Positions 40,760 to 55,432 of a stretch of DNA of 64,000 nucleotides are shown here, piece after piece. The stretch spans positions 3,410,001 through 3,474,000 of the forward strand of contig NC_068341.1 of assembly GCF_014633365.1 (NCBI RefSeq). The letters run 5' to 3'. The stretch comes from Diospyros lotus. Taxonomy: Eukaryota > Streptophyta > Magnoliopsida > Ericales > Ebenaceae. The position numbers and the translations under genes are program-made. The notes beneath the pieces were generated by a model that was not told where the DNA came from, did no database searches, and was given only the letters and a program-made list of their open reading frames with translations. Position 1 is the stretch's first letter. Each line of letters opens with the position of its first letter.

Positions 40760-41557
40760 GGAAGCTTGGCTAAGGAAAGTGCATTGGTAAGTGACAAGAA
40801 GATAAAATTTTACCTGCTTTGCTTGTCAATTATATATTAATTAATTAGGATATTCTTCAAGTCATATGTATATATGATCACTAGAATGAAAAATCTTCAA
40901 ATATTTCATATATCTGAATCATCCATCAGAATGAAGATGCACATTTTGTGACACCTGACCAGTTTTGCTAAGAGAGATGGATCCTCCATTTCAGAACGAA
41001 TTATTTATATATATAGATCAAAAGAATAGTACCCTAAATTGTAATCTTGTAACACGCGTGTCTCAGCCCATGCATCCTAGGTTCAGCGGGGAGAACTTGG
41101 AGAAGAACAAGAGTTTATATTCCCGGTTCAGGGACTTGGCGACGAAACATGGCTAAAGCCCTCCTCAACTTGCTCTTGCATGGCTGCTCCACGAAGGAGA
41201 TGATGTTGTTCCAAATTTCCAATCCCAGTTATATATATATATATATATGCTCTTCTAACGCCATGCAAACTGGTGTATAACATATCAACTTTTGTTTGTT
41301 TAAATTAATGTTTAGATATTATCATTGTTCTTACATTAATATTAATTAATTTTACAGGAACAACCAGGATTAAGAACCTCGATGCCAACATTGGATCAGT
41401 GGCAGTGAAGCTTACAGTCAAGGATTTGAAAGAAATTTCTGATACAATTCCCATTGATGAAGTGGGTGGAGGAAGGGAGATGGAGCTCATGTAATTAAGT
41501 TCACTTACAAGTTACGAGTTTGCCGATACACCACCAAAGATATTGATGGAAATTTGA
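40760..41557 (+). pseudogene. AKR1-C: 3' half of an AKR1 gene
   Basis: Only the end of exon 5 (40,760-40,786), exon 6 (41,067-41,228) and exon 7 (41,358-41,557) remain. Exon 6 shares with AKR1-B the 8-bp insertion and the TT donor, and adds an in-frame stop (GGCTAA where others have GGCTGC, near 41,153). Exon 7 has a TAA at 41,492-41,494 and small insertions after it. It retains the 6 bp lost from AKR1-B, so it branched off before that deletion. Confidence 0.9.
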
Positions 41558-43405
41558 TATATTTGGTATATTCATATGTCCAAAATAAATGGATAAATGC
41601 TGGGTGAATGAAAAATTAATCAAAAAAATATTTTTGAAGCATGTGTAATATAATATATAATTTACATTATTATAAAAGTAAAATGAAGAAAAAAACAAAA
41701 GATGTCCTATGAATGCACTATGCATGAATTATGAGGGTATACACTGTGTACTATGCCCACACTATGCATGAATTATATAAGGGTATATCAAATGTATATT
41801 ATACATGTATTATACAAATACACTATATATACAATTACTATTTGATTAATATAATATAAAATATTATATTATATTTTTAAAAAGAAAGCAACCTAACTCC
41901 TTCCTTGATGAGACCTTTCTTCTTCTTTCTTTTCATTTTCTTTTTTTGTTCTTCTTCTTTTTCCTCTATAAATAGAATGTTCTTCTTCTAAAAAATAATG
42001 ACAAAATTTACAGTAAAATTATTTTCTATAAAATTCTCACTCCTCCAATTTTAATTGTATTCAACTAATATTTCAGTTCGCTATTAGGGTCTAAAATTTG
42101 TATTAACTTCTCAATCTATAAATCGTTGTACCTTAAAAAATAAACACCAATTAACCTCTAACACTTTTGATGAGGTAACGAATTTGTTTTAAAGAAATTA
42201 TGTGTTACACAGGTCTAGATTTTATCATTCTTTTATATATTGTTGTGTTTTTGTTTTTCTTTGTAATGTTTTTATATTATTTTAATATTTCTATATTACT
42301 GATTTAAATATAATATTATAAATATAATTATTATTTAACTAATAATATAATTATTTTATTATAATTAGCTAATAGATGTAACTTTCGGGCTTCAACCTTT
42401 AGAACCAAACATATTTATACTCTTATGTTAATTAGATCTTAGTTGTTTTTGAAATGAATAACGTACTGTGTTTAATTTGCCGAACAAATGAAAGCTCAGC
42501 AATTATTTCATTTTGGAATAATAAACCAGCCGCCTCATAACGTCTAGAGAGGTCGCACCAATGGTTGCCCCCCATCTTCCCTCTTACTCAAAGAAAGTAT
42601 CATAGCAAATATCTTCTTTCTTTAAATGTGTCGCTAAAACAGGGTAGCTGTTTGGTGACAGTACGGGCTCATCGTCGCAAAAAAAAGCTTGGATGGTGCC
42701 CTTTGTCCTCTTTGCGAGAAAGATAAAATGGAGCCTATCATTACGTTCTAGTGGTAATTTCAGATGTATGCTGAGACCAATAATAGATGGTTGAGAGAGA
42801 AGTCAAATTCATCTGACAACTTTCAAAAAATATTTCACACACATTATTGAACTTGCGGATAGAGATTACAGTAACACAAAAGGTATCATAATACACTGAT
42901 TACAATGATAATGATATATGAATAATTAATCACACACTTCTATGAATGATGCTTTGATCGTCACTTTGATCAAAACTCAGCACTCCTCCTCAAACTAATT
43001 TCTCTTTCTTTTTGTTCTAAAAAATAATGGGCACAATTCTTTTTTTTCTTTTAAACATAACGTATGAAAGAAGAGTAAGAAACCCTTGCGTACACTCATG
43101 ATACAAAGACTTTTGAGTTTTTTTTTTTTAACGTAAGAAAAGACACTAAAAACCAACATCAGAAGAATTTTTAGCCTTTTTGGTGAAAAAGAAGTCAAAC
43201 TATGAAGGTGGATTCAGATTCAGCGTGCTAGAACAAATTAGCAATTCTTTGGTGTGTACTAGTCTGCTGCCTTAGGGGAGCACGAAAACAGTTTCGTGGT
43301 TTGTGATCAGTAAGCCTAGTTTTCTTATTGGTGTTACACCTTCAACCAATCCAACTGATATCTCTCTCTTCCTCTCTCTCTTCTGTTAGCAAAGAAGGGA
43401 AACAA
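41558..43405. other. Intergenic region AKR1-C to AKR2-B
   Basis: Second unit B copy of the AKR1-AKR2 spacer, colinear with 37,421-39,288. It contains the degenerate minisatellite (about 41,700-41,840) and long AT-rich stretches. No gene seen. Confidence 0.5.
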
Positions 43406-45617
<2,212 letters not shown>

Positions 45618-45867
45618 GTGAAGCTACAGAAATGAGACCACCAAGGGTAGGGTTGTCGCTCTGGTGCTAACAGGCTTGGTTGCTTCCTCTGCGACCAAGA
45701 TTAATAAATCTCATTATCTGTTAGATCTGATTACACTCACTTGCAAGAACCATATAATTAATAAGTGCGTGTTGTGTCGTGCACTAGTACAATCAATTAA
45801 ATTCTGATCTCCTCCTATTCGAATCCATTAATAATCGAATTGCTTTGGTGATTTTTTCTTTTAATTA

Positions 45868-46752
45868 GGGTGCGATGGTGATGAAAAATAAGGATAAAAT
45901 TTATTTTTCATCCAAATTCCAGAAAATTCTATCAAACATTTTTTTTTTTTCACAGAATTCGAATTTTATCTTAGTTAAAAAAATAAAATTTTTTCTTAAA
46001 ATCAAGAAATTGAAATTCTTAGGGGTGGGGTGAGAATTGAAATTTCATAAAATAGAAATTTTATCCCATTTTTTACCCTCCAATCAAACGCACCTTTAGG
46101 ACAAGTTTAATAGCTAATTTTTTTCATGAAAAAGGTCAATTTTCTACCTAATTTCTTATTTGTGCATTGATTGACAATTATTTGTTTGATAATTATTTTT
46201 TTCTAAAGAAATTATTTTTCTTCAAATCATGAAAATTAAATTCGAGAAAGAGATGGAATTTTCTAATCAATTGAAAATAGGGAGTGAGTGATGGTGGGAG
46301 AGAGGAAGAAGGGCAGGTGGGTGGAAAGAGTTTATAAATTATTTATATTTTGTGTTTTTAATAATTAATAAATATAAATATATAAAAAGAAAAAATAAAA
46401 AATATTCTATATAAATTATTTTTTTAGAAAAAAAATAATTTTTAGTTTTATTTCTTTGAGAAAATAATTTAATTAATTTAAAATACATTATCATTTTAAT
46501 TTTTGTATGCAAACTTTAATATTTTTCAATACTTCACCGTTGAATTCCATGAAAAATAATTAAATTTTATGAAAAATATTATTACTATCAAACACCAAAA
46601 GATGGAAAATAAAATTATTTTCTAAATAAAAAATTATACCAATCAAACAAGTTAAACGTCAAATTTTCAGAAATTTATTTTTTCCTGCAATTCAATTCCC
46701 TAGAATTCATTTTTTTTTCACTCAAATTCTACTCTTACAATCAAACGCACCC
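45868..46752. mobile_element. MITE block (Harbinger/Tourist-like ends), possibly nested
   Basis: An 885-bp insertion absent from unit A, where the sequence runs straight through TTTAATTACTG near 17,197. The left end is GGGTGCG and the right end CGCACCC, flanked by TTA (45,865-45,867) and TCA. A 3-bp TTA target fits PIF/Harbinger-type MITEs, with one later change on the right. A similar inward-facing end (CCAATCAAACGCACC) occurs at about 46,081-46,095, suggesting a complete MITE of about 228 bp next to, or split by, further AT-rich insertions. No coding capacity. Confidence 0.6.
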
Positions 46753-47565
46753 TCACTATTTTTACATCTTATGGTTGAGTCACAGTCACAACACACTCGT
46801 ATTTGAACAAATAAGAAAAAGAAGATCCCTATTGTAAATACCATGATAACCTAACTTATGTTATTTTTAATTAGTTCTCTTTTGTTTTAACTAATCTCAC
46901 GCTGTTACATTTTTTAATTTTTGATTTTTTTTCCCCTTTTGAGTTCATCAAACAGAACTTTAAAGAAGGCTATTGTAAAAGAAATAAACCATATGCTAAA
47001 CAACAAAAGATGCATATTTGAAGAGATTTTACATTTTAATTACTAGTATTAATAAGAAGTCAAATTGATCAAAACGAATTTTCCTGTCCGTCATTGAAAT
47101 AATATCATCTTTTTACAACCCCAGCTCTTTTCAAGAAACTTACCGTTCTGTGAAGGTAGTATTTGAAGCATTATCGTTATTATTCTGCCACTACAAATCC
47201 AGGCTACAATACCCCCAGCCAAGCCAAGTCCTTAACCTTTTCTTAGTTGTTTCCTTTATAGGCCTTTGCAGTTCAAAGCATACACATCCTAATTCCTCCA
47301 GATCCTATGCGGGTAGAGTGGGTACCCTCTGTGTCAATGCGAATTTCCCAATACAAGAGAGTTCTGTTTTATACTGACTCGGACCAAGCTTCTTATTTTT
47401 TATTCAGGTGGTAACACAAAGTCAACTATACACAAAACAAGGCCTCTGCAGTATCTCAGATATATAAACATAAAAGAATGATAAGAATGCATTATCTAAC
47501 ATTTATATATATACACAGATGACATACATCCAGAGAAAAACATGATCATTCGGCTGGGTAATGAT

Positions 47566-50500
47566 CTATAACACCGCTGCTAGGTCACCATTTTGATGGT
47601 CGTCTGCTTCAATCCCTGGATAACTTTCCTGTCAACAAAATATGTTAGGACTGTAAGCACACATGGGTTATAAGTGTCCTGAGTTGTACATACCATTCAA
47701 AAAAGCAACGCAAAAGAAGAAAATCATAACAAGACTGAGCTTTTCTCTCTCACAGCAGACATCAATAACCAGTGATGAACCCAAGATAACGTCCGTTTGT
47801 TGACAAGCAAGCGAAGGACTTTTGTGACCAATCCAACATCAAGTTGCATCGATCATCAATGAAACCGAATTCAACATTTAGAAGAACTGTTGAGACAATT
47901 CAATAGTGCCTTTTGTGTTTGGGGGGTGAGGGGTTGGGTTCAGGTTATTTTCTCAGAGTTTCTCTTTCTTTATGTGATATGCAGCATCATTATTTACGAT
48001 AAATAGAATAAAGCATGTACACTCGGAAAATGTTAAGGTTAATAAACAATTATAAATTATCAGAGCATCTCTGACGCCAATAGGAAAAGGCAAAAACATC
48101 CTTGGATTCACAATTGATATCTCTAAAACAATGAGGAAACAACACTTTACCTCTAAAGGCACATCAACTGGGAATAGGTTTATGCTACTGGGATTGAAGT
48201 TTAATGCACTGCAGGAAAAGGACGTCACAAAAAAGAGAAATCAGTAATATTTCCTCCATATTTGCAAATAAAAACAGAAATATTTAATAAATAAGAAGAT
48301 TCAAAATGGCCCAATGCATTAAACACTCAATCATCCTTGTTAACTTAAACCTCCTATATATAAAATTTAACCAACTAAAAACTATAAACTTTCCTATCCG
48401 TCATGCTAGAAATTATAAAAAGGAAACAGGAAAGTATTTCATCCCTTGCTCTATTTTCATCTTTTAAAAGGGAAAAAAATGTTTTAGAAGTAGGAAAACA
48501 GGTAATAACTTTAAAATGGAGAAGCACTCGGTCTATCATGCTAGGACATACACAGGACAGAAAAATACAGATCCAACCAGATAAATGAATCAAATGCAGG
48601 AAAGTACCTGCGAGCCATGACAAGCTGCCACACATAAGGAATGAAGAACTCCTCAGGATGACTCTCTTGTTCATACGTAAAGCGTAATTGAGTAAACATC
48701 TGCCAAATAGGTAATGAGAGAGAAACACAAATATCAAAGAGGAATTCCCTCACTAGATCTGCAAAACACAAACATTGTCTATCATACCTTCATGCCTTCC
48801 CCACGCCAAGATCTACAATTTATGATTATGACTTGGAGGACTCTCTCCACTGACCATTCACCAGCCATTCTTTGGGCATCCATGCGGCTATTGAAAAAAT
48901 CTAAGACCTAGAGAAGCAGCCAGAACAGGACAGAAAGAAGAGAAAACTTGAATTTCCCTCAAGGTTCTGCAGGAAGAAAAAAAAAGAGAACCAAGGAAAA
49001 AGAGACCTCAAAGTTCACTATTAAAAAAAAATGGCACATACAGTGAAAATATTCTCAAGCAGCTCATTAAAGCGTGGATGACTCTTGAAAGGTTCGAAGA
49101 CCTCCTGCCTGTGCATAATTGCATATACAACCTGCTCCAGAGTATTGCAAAAAAATAAAATAATAATAAGCAGTGTATGAAGAAGGCATAACAACCACAT
49201 GCATGTTGGTGCATTGATGACAAATGATAGCTCCACTTTTATCTTGCGAGAATCAGTAGAGACTCAATGACTCATGAAAAAAAATAAGATAACAGAACAT
49301 ATGATGATCATACCTCAGGATTACGTGGCAGAGCATAAGTCAGAATTGCATTTAATATTTCCAGAACGATTCTTAGAAAGTCGGTATAAATATGCAATTC
49401 TGTTGACTGCAACAAGCATATTTCAATTTAGAAAAAGCATACATAAATGTAAGATAAAAGAATGTCATCAAGATGATGACAAAGTTAACATGAATAGTAT
49501 GGACTATGGTGAATACTGGGTCTTCTGGAAGGCTGTCTCCTCTTGATTCAACATTCGTTATATGCATCTTATCATTTTTCAGCTCTGCTAATTTTGAGTA
49601 CCTAAAGACAACCATATAAAGTTAAAGCCTCATCAAAGAGATAAGTATCCCATCCAAGAAAACAGATGTGTGTGTTTAATGCAAACATTAAAAGACATAC
49701 TTGCGTGAGAGCATATCAAAAAGACTAACAAGCCTCTGTGATGCATATGCACTCAAATGGTGGACATGCGGTGCCATGTTGGCCAAAGTTGCAAGGCAGT
49801 TTGTATGGAGATAAACATCCTGCACAAATTTAATATGTTAAGACACTATGGCAGAAATGCATCTATAAAACCAACTGTTTCAAATGAAGTCATCTTTACT
49901 TAGTAACCACTAGACAGGTCTTAAAATGAAGTCACTGAAAAATCATTAAAACTTTCAGAAGACATGAAAACCCTGGGGTAAACAATGAAACTGGTAAATC
50001 TCAATTATAATGAGATATTCAGAAATCATATATTAAGTGGAAACAGTCCTAGCCATACCCGTAACTTGGACAGGTTATACTTCACAGTCCTTATCAGAAT
50101 TATGACCATCAAGGAACCAAGAGAAATCTGATGGAGGAGCCGTTCTTTGTACCATGGAACAGTTGGCAGTATCTGTTAGAATAGATAAAATTTCAATCAC
50201 AACCTTCAAAACTGCAGTCAAGAGTTAGCCTTCAGAGGCAGTGCTCACCAGTTTGTGGATGCTGGCATTGAAAGAAGAATCCTGACTGAGTATTAGAAGG
50301 ATAATGAGCAGCATGTAGATTTGATTGGATGTCCTCTTTGAAGCATTATAAAGTGTTTCCAACATGGGCATCAACTGTTGATTTCGTTGTAGAAGTGAAA
50401 ATCATATTAAGAGATGTTGCAGCTACATCATGTTATGACTAAATATGATGGCTGGCATTACGAGTGAAACAAATAAATGTTTTGCTGAACTTAATATTGA

Positions 50501-53500
50501 GTTACGCATAATATGACTTCACCTGATGTAACATATAAAGACATGGCAAATTTATATGTATAAAAATCAAAAGGAAAACTCTAGGGAATATGAAGAAAAT
50601 GGTCGAGATAAGAAAAGAAGAACGAAAATGTGATCTCCGCGCCCTCTCAAAAAGGGAGGACGCCCAAAATTAAGAGATTTTATAAGAGTAATCTTACCAC
50701 TATAATAACATAGGAGGGCTCAAGTATTACTATAATCATAATTATAAAGTAATGGCGTCCCCAGTGCAGAAGGTTCTTCACTTTGCAAGGGGTTAGGGGA
50801 AGGGCATTTTAATATGCAGCCTTACAATTGCTTTGCAAGAAGGTTATTTCCACAACTCAAACCCTTGGAAAATTGAATGCTTGACCTTCCACAAAACTCT
50901 CCAAGTAATCTTACATATTAACTAACATATCATGTTCTCCACATCAACTAGGCTACATCTATTGGACAAGGAGAACCATGATAAGTATCTAATAACTAAC
51001 TTCTCTCAAAGAACTTATCAATAAAGGGGGGAAAAAAAACACCACTTCACTGCAAAAGATAGGATATTACAATTCTAATCTCAGAAACTAAAGCCCAGAC
51101 TCTGTTATGGCCACAATTTATTAAAATTTTCAAACTACAAAATTCAATCACAGTATAAACCTAATTGGCATGATTCTTAATCTGCCAATGTTACAACACA
51201 GAAATAGGTGGACCTAAATAAATTCCAAAAGCCAGTGAGGGGACATTCATACCAGTGTATCTAAATCTGTTCGCACCAAAACATACTCCAGAAAATCTGA
51301 GTTACCATGCACCAGTGAGTAAAGCAGCAAGACAGCAGCCTCATCTGCCAAGTACCTGAGAGGCAGAACCCATTAGTTATCCCCAAAAGAAAAGAACTAA
51401 ATAGAAAGCCATATAAATGACAACAGTTCAATGAGAGCAGTAGCCAGCAGTGTAGCATGTTCTACTTCTTCCAGTTCTTTAGAATTATAATTCAGATAGA
51501 ATATAAAAAATCCAACTCAAATTAATTACAGTTTAGCTCACAAAAATAGTACAACAATATTCACTTGCACATCCTAAACAATAACTTGTGCAAACTGATT
51601 TGGTTGATAAATGAATAAGTATAATCTTTATGTTGTATAAGAAGTAATAGGATGACCTGAACTTGGAATTTAAACATCACTTCTCTTTGTCTTTCTGTCC
51701 ATTTACTGGGATGCTTAACTCTAGGAATTAAAACTCCTAAAAGCATGTTTGGTAGGGGGATTGGATTAATTAATCCCACCCCTAAGCCTTATCCCTTGTT
51801 TGTGCAACCCAAGGATTAGGCCTAGCTAACCCTTGGGACAAATAGTCTCAATAGCTCCAATGATGAAAATGTCCCTTCACTAAAACCAAGAAAAGCATTG
51901 TTCCTTTTTGTAATTAATAAATGAGGGATATTATGGTATTCTTTAAGGTAATCCCACATCTACACCTTCAAACCAAACAAGGGGTAGTTATTACCTTGAG
52001 TAATACCTCCTATACCAAACATGATCTAGCATTGTTTAATCCCATCGCAAAATCATCCATGTACCAGACACCCATAAGAATCAGATTTCTCAAGAAACAA
52101 TATAATGATGCTTGTACATAACAATGGAAATTAAGCTTCAGAATCTTAAGATCACATTTCTTGCTGTTTGGATGAGAATTGAAAATCCTAGAGGAATCAC
52201 TTCTACTCAAAATATCCTTTCCTGTAATTTACTTATTCTTTCCCATGACACAAGGCATAACATATATCAAATGAATACAGTTACGGGAAAGGACCAATAA
52301 AACAAAAACAACATAACATCATTTATGAAGTATTTTATATTTATTTCAGTGTATCAGATTTATAATAAAAATGAAACATTTCATTTACTTGCTTTAGATA
52401 ATAATAATGATATAGACACTCACATGCCAAGAGTATCAAAAAGGGATGCAAAAGATACTCTCACAAGTGGACCAATGCGGGTACTGCCTTCGATGTCAAC
52501 GCGATCAACTGCAAGCAGTAGACTGATTTCCTTAGCACTGCATACAGCAACTCCATAACAATCAATGGTTACAATTAAGAGGACCTTACATTCGATATCC
52601 CTAGCATTTTCTAAAGCCTTGCAGTAAGGGTTTTCAGAAAAATATGAACTTTCTTTCAAGAGTAAATCTGAACTGGCACTGTTATTACTTGTATCTCTCA
52701 ATGTCTTCTCCAAAACACGTTTCCGATAATGAATGAGAATAAGGAACATGTGAAGACTGCTGGCTGCCAACGGACTTCTGGTAGCTTCACGACTTGAATT
52801 GACAAAGTAATTAAATGGCAATAGAACAAAACTTGCTGCAGGACAACCATACAATTTAAGAACTTTTTTCAGTAAAATCTGTTATGTTAATAGAGAAATA
52901 AAAGGAAAAGATTCCACGGTAAATAATAAAAAAAATAAAAGAATAGAAGCAAACAAAAATAATCTAGAGAAATTTGATTCATACCAGCATTTTTGGTAAT
53001 TGTTTGCAAAAAACATTTTTTCCAATCACTGGCCAAACACACACTCATATAACATTAAAAGCATTTTTGTATGATTTGGCCAAACACTAAACTGTTTTTT
53101 CTTGAAACTGATTCTTATAAAAGCATTTTTTTACAGAAGTGATTTTCAAGACAACAGAAATTTTACAGCAATGACAAATGGGCAGATATAAATACACTTT
53201 TCTGACCAAAAAAACAGAAGGGTGTCTGTCTAGATTTCACAGCATTAAAGATCAACGTACCAGCCACAGAACCAACTCTCTGTAGAACACTGGGTTGATT
53301 TCCTTCAGAAAACATGTCATAAGATGCAGTGTTTAAGGCAAATCGAGGTTGCATGATGTAATTAAGTAGCAATCTGCGAACAACCAAGCCAACCAAAGGG
53401 ATCTCCTGCACATATGGTATCAATTTAGCACAACAGCAACAGCTTTAGAAATTACTATAGAGTTTTGGACCATCTGAAAGAGTTGATGCTGTTCTTGTCA

Positions 53501-53819
53501 CCTGAACCATGGCCGCATCGATGAATGGGTGAACATCATTAGGTCCTGGTGATGGTCCAGATAGGAGTTGAGTTGACATAGCCACTAGAATGAAGTTAAG
53601 CAGTTCATGGTGTAGAAGATATGTGTTGGGGCTTGCCATAAAGATGCAAAAAAGGAAAAAAAAAAAAAAAGGATAAAAAAAATAAAGAGCTAAATTAGGG
53701 AGATGATAATGTAAATTGCAGCACTAGCAAATATTGTCAATATTCTATAACATACCTTACATCTACTTTGCCTATAAAGCCAAGCACAGTACGCATAACA
53801 AGATTTTCAATATTTTGAT
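47566..53819 (-). CDS. Dymeclin homologue, copy B (16 exons, N-terminus outside window)
   Basis: Peripheral Golgi protein of the dymeclin family, linked in animals to Golgi organisation and trafficking. Exons 5' to 3': 53,819-53,756, 53,631-53,502, 53,405-53,261, 52,835-52,590, 52,508-52,424, 51,355-51,253, 50,374-50,249, 50,172-50,059, 49,819-49,701, 49,601-49,517, 49,406-49,314, 49,131-49,038, 48,900-48,788, 48,699-48,608, 48,208-48,151 and 47,628-47,566; 1,730 nt, frame kept at every junction. Landmarks match dymeclin in order: [92 protein letters not shown] and a C-terminal [11 protein letters not shown]. Stop TAG at 47,568-47,566. Roughly 150 N-terminal residues are missing, judged from family length. 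Two junctions are less certain: the donor after NIFTV (GTGCCA) and the acceptor AAG before PNTYLLHH. No lesion found. Confidence 0.92.
51744..52023. mobile_element. Probable MITE in a dymeclin B intron
   Basis: Same element as 28,971-29,307, with ends CATGTTTGGTAGGGGGATTG and CCTCCTATACCAAACATG. It is shorter here by an internal deletion of about 55 bp. Confidence 0.45.
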
Positions 53820-54027
53820 CTGCAATGGAAAACACATAGGTTCTTAAAAAAAGGAAACAAAAAGAGGGGGGGGGGGGGGAAATCAACAGAATAAAGTCAC
53901 AACACACTGGCTTAAAAGATCGGGGAGAGAACTACAAAATCTCCAAAAAGAGATTTCAATTATCAAGCAAGTTGACTTTCACTATTAAGAGCATTTTAAC
54001 TACAAAATCTGCCATGAAGTTAAGTTG

Positions 54028-54477
54028 ATAATCGAAGTGCTTGACCTTTCTCCTTTAAGACTGCATTAGCTTTCATGAATTAACTTGAAAAGTGTGAAAT
54101 CCTGATCCCAACTGAACTAAGATAAAAAAAACCTTCCTACACAGATGACTGTGCTGGTTCACTCTTTGAAAAATGAACTTTTCTTATTTTTGAATTCAAA
54201 TTTATAAAAGCAAGATTTTGGAAATGCAAGATTACTCCTAATTCTTTAAGTTAGTTGCTTCCTTGAACTTCAAGCAAACAACAGTTTGGACAACAGTTTG
54301 GTCTGCTCTAGATTAGAGAAAAGATGGAAACTTTTAAGTATGAATGAAAATAAAATAAAAGTGAAATTTGAATTAAAAATATATTGCAAACTGTTCTGAA
54401 TAATTCTTCAAGAATTTTCTGAAAGTAAGTAGTCTCAGACTTTCAGGAAAAGTTAACAAGAATCTCCTACATTATTA
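54028..54477. other. Dymeclin B 5' intron sequence, nothing recognised
   Basis: Begins where homology with unit A ends. AT-rich, with no exon-like frame resembling dymeclin's N-terminus that I could identify. Confidence 0.4.
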
Positions 54478-55425
54478 ATGATGTTTTGGTTTTGATGTTT
54501 CACAAAATTCCTTACATTATACTTTATCTTATATAAACAAAATCAATTTCAAGCCAAAATAAAATTACATTCAAAACAACTTATTTCTTTGGCATATTCT
54601 CTTAATGGAGATTGGAAAAACATGATTTGTCTCAATCACATTGGCCAAAATGCTTTTCAAAAGTTGAACCTAAAATCGTTGGAGAAATGAAAGCAAATTT
54701 ATGAAAAACATGAGATAGGCCGTCGACCGGCCATAATAAGCTGTTGACCGATTGCAAAGTATGCTCTCTGTAGTTTGCTATTGATTGCCTCTGCATCAGG
54801 TCTTGTCGACTGTTCTTGGGTAATGGTTGACCGCTTTGATTCACTTGTCAACTGGTATTTAAATTTTTGCACTAACCTGTCGACCGATTTAGTGAACCTA
54901 TCGATCATTTTGATCGCAGACAACTTGTAACGACTAATTTTTCAGTGCATTTAATGCAGCTCAACCAACTCCAACGGCTCGATTTTTGGCTTTTCTCACC
55001 ATCAACTATAAATACTAGACTGGTGGTTCATTTAAAGGGGTTCGAGGGATTGAATACTCCACTACCAACTGCCAAGATCATTCATTGTGCTTTAATTTCT
55101 AAATTTCTCTCATTCTCACTATAAAGGCTTTGTGTACTTATTGCTTATTATCATTTCAAGCCTTGTATATTGAGAGAACCTGTAACTAAGGGGGTAAACC
55201 CTTAGAAACTCTCATTCACTTTGTTATATTTCCTAGCATCTTTGCTAGAGGGCCTACTCATTGAGTAGGAGGTTTGTATTGCCTAGCATTTTTGCTAGAG
55301 GGCTATCTTGAAGATAGGAGGTTATTTTTTATATAGTGGATTGGTTTTTTAAAATTCTTATTGAGGAGCTAAGATAGTGGATTAGACTTGGGTTAAGCCA
55401 AACTATACGTTTCTCATTTTGATTG
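54478..55425 (+). mobile_element. Probable LTR-derived sequence (degenerate solo LTR)
   Basis: Starts near TGATGTTTTGGTTTTGATG and contains repeated TCGACCG/TTGACCG motifs (54,721-54,890), a TATA-like CTATAAATACTAG (about 55,006), then leader-like sequence with CTAGCATCTTTGCTAGAGGG and an almost identical second copy, and GACTTGGGTTAAGCCAAAC near the end. This layout (U3 with promoter, then R/U5) is typical of plant LTRs, but I could not define both ends or a target duplication. A copy lies at about 61,160-62,110 beyond the gap. Confidence 0.4.
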
Positions 55426-55432
55426 TGTTTTC

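Noticed and set aside
54632..54923. Minus-strand frames of 70 and 74 codons, repeated at 61,316-61,607
   Set aside because: They read antisense through repeated TCGACCG motifs of an LTR-like block. The repetition reflects assembly overlap, not conservation.
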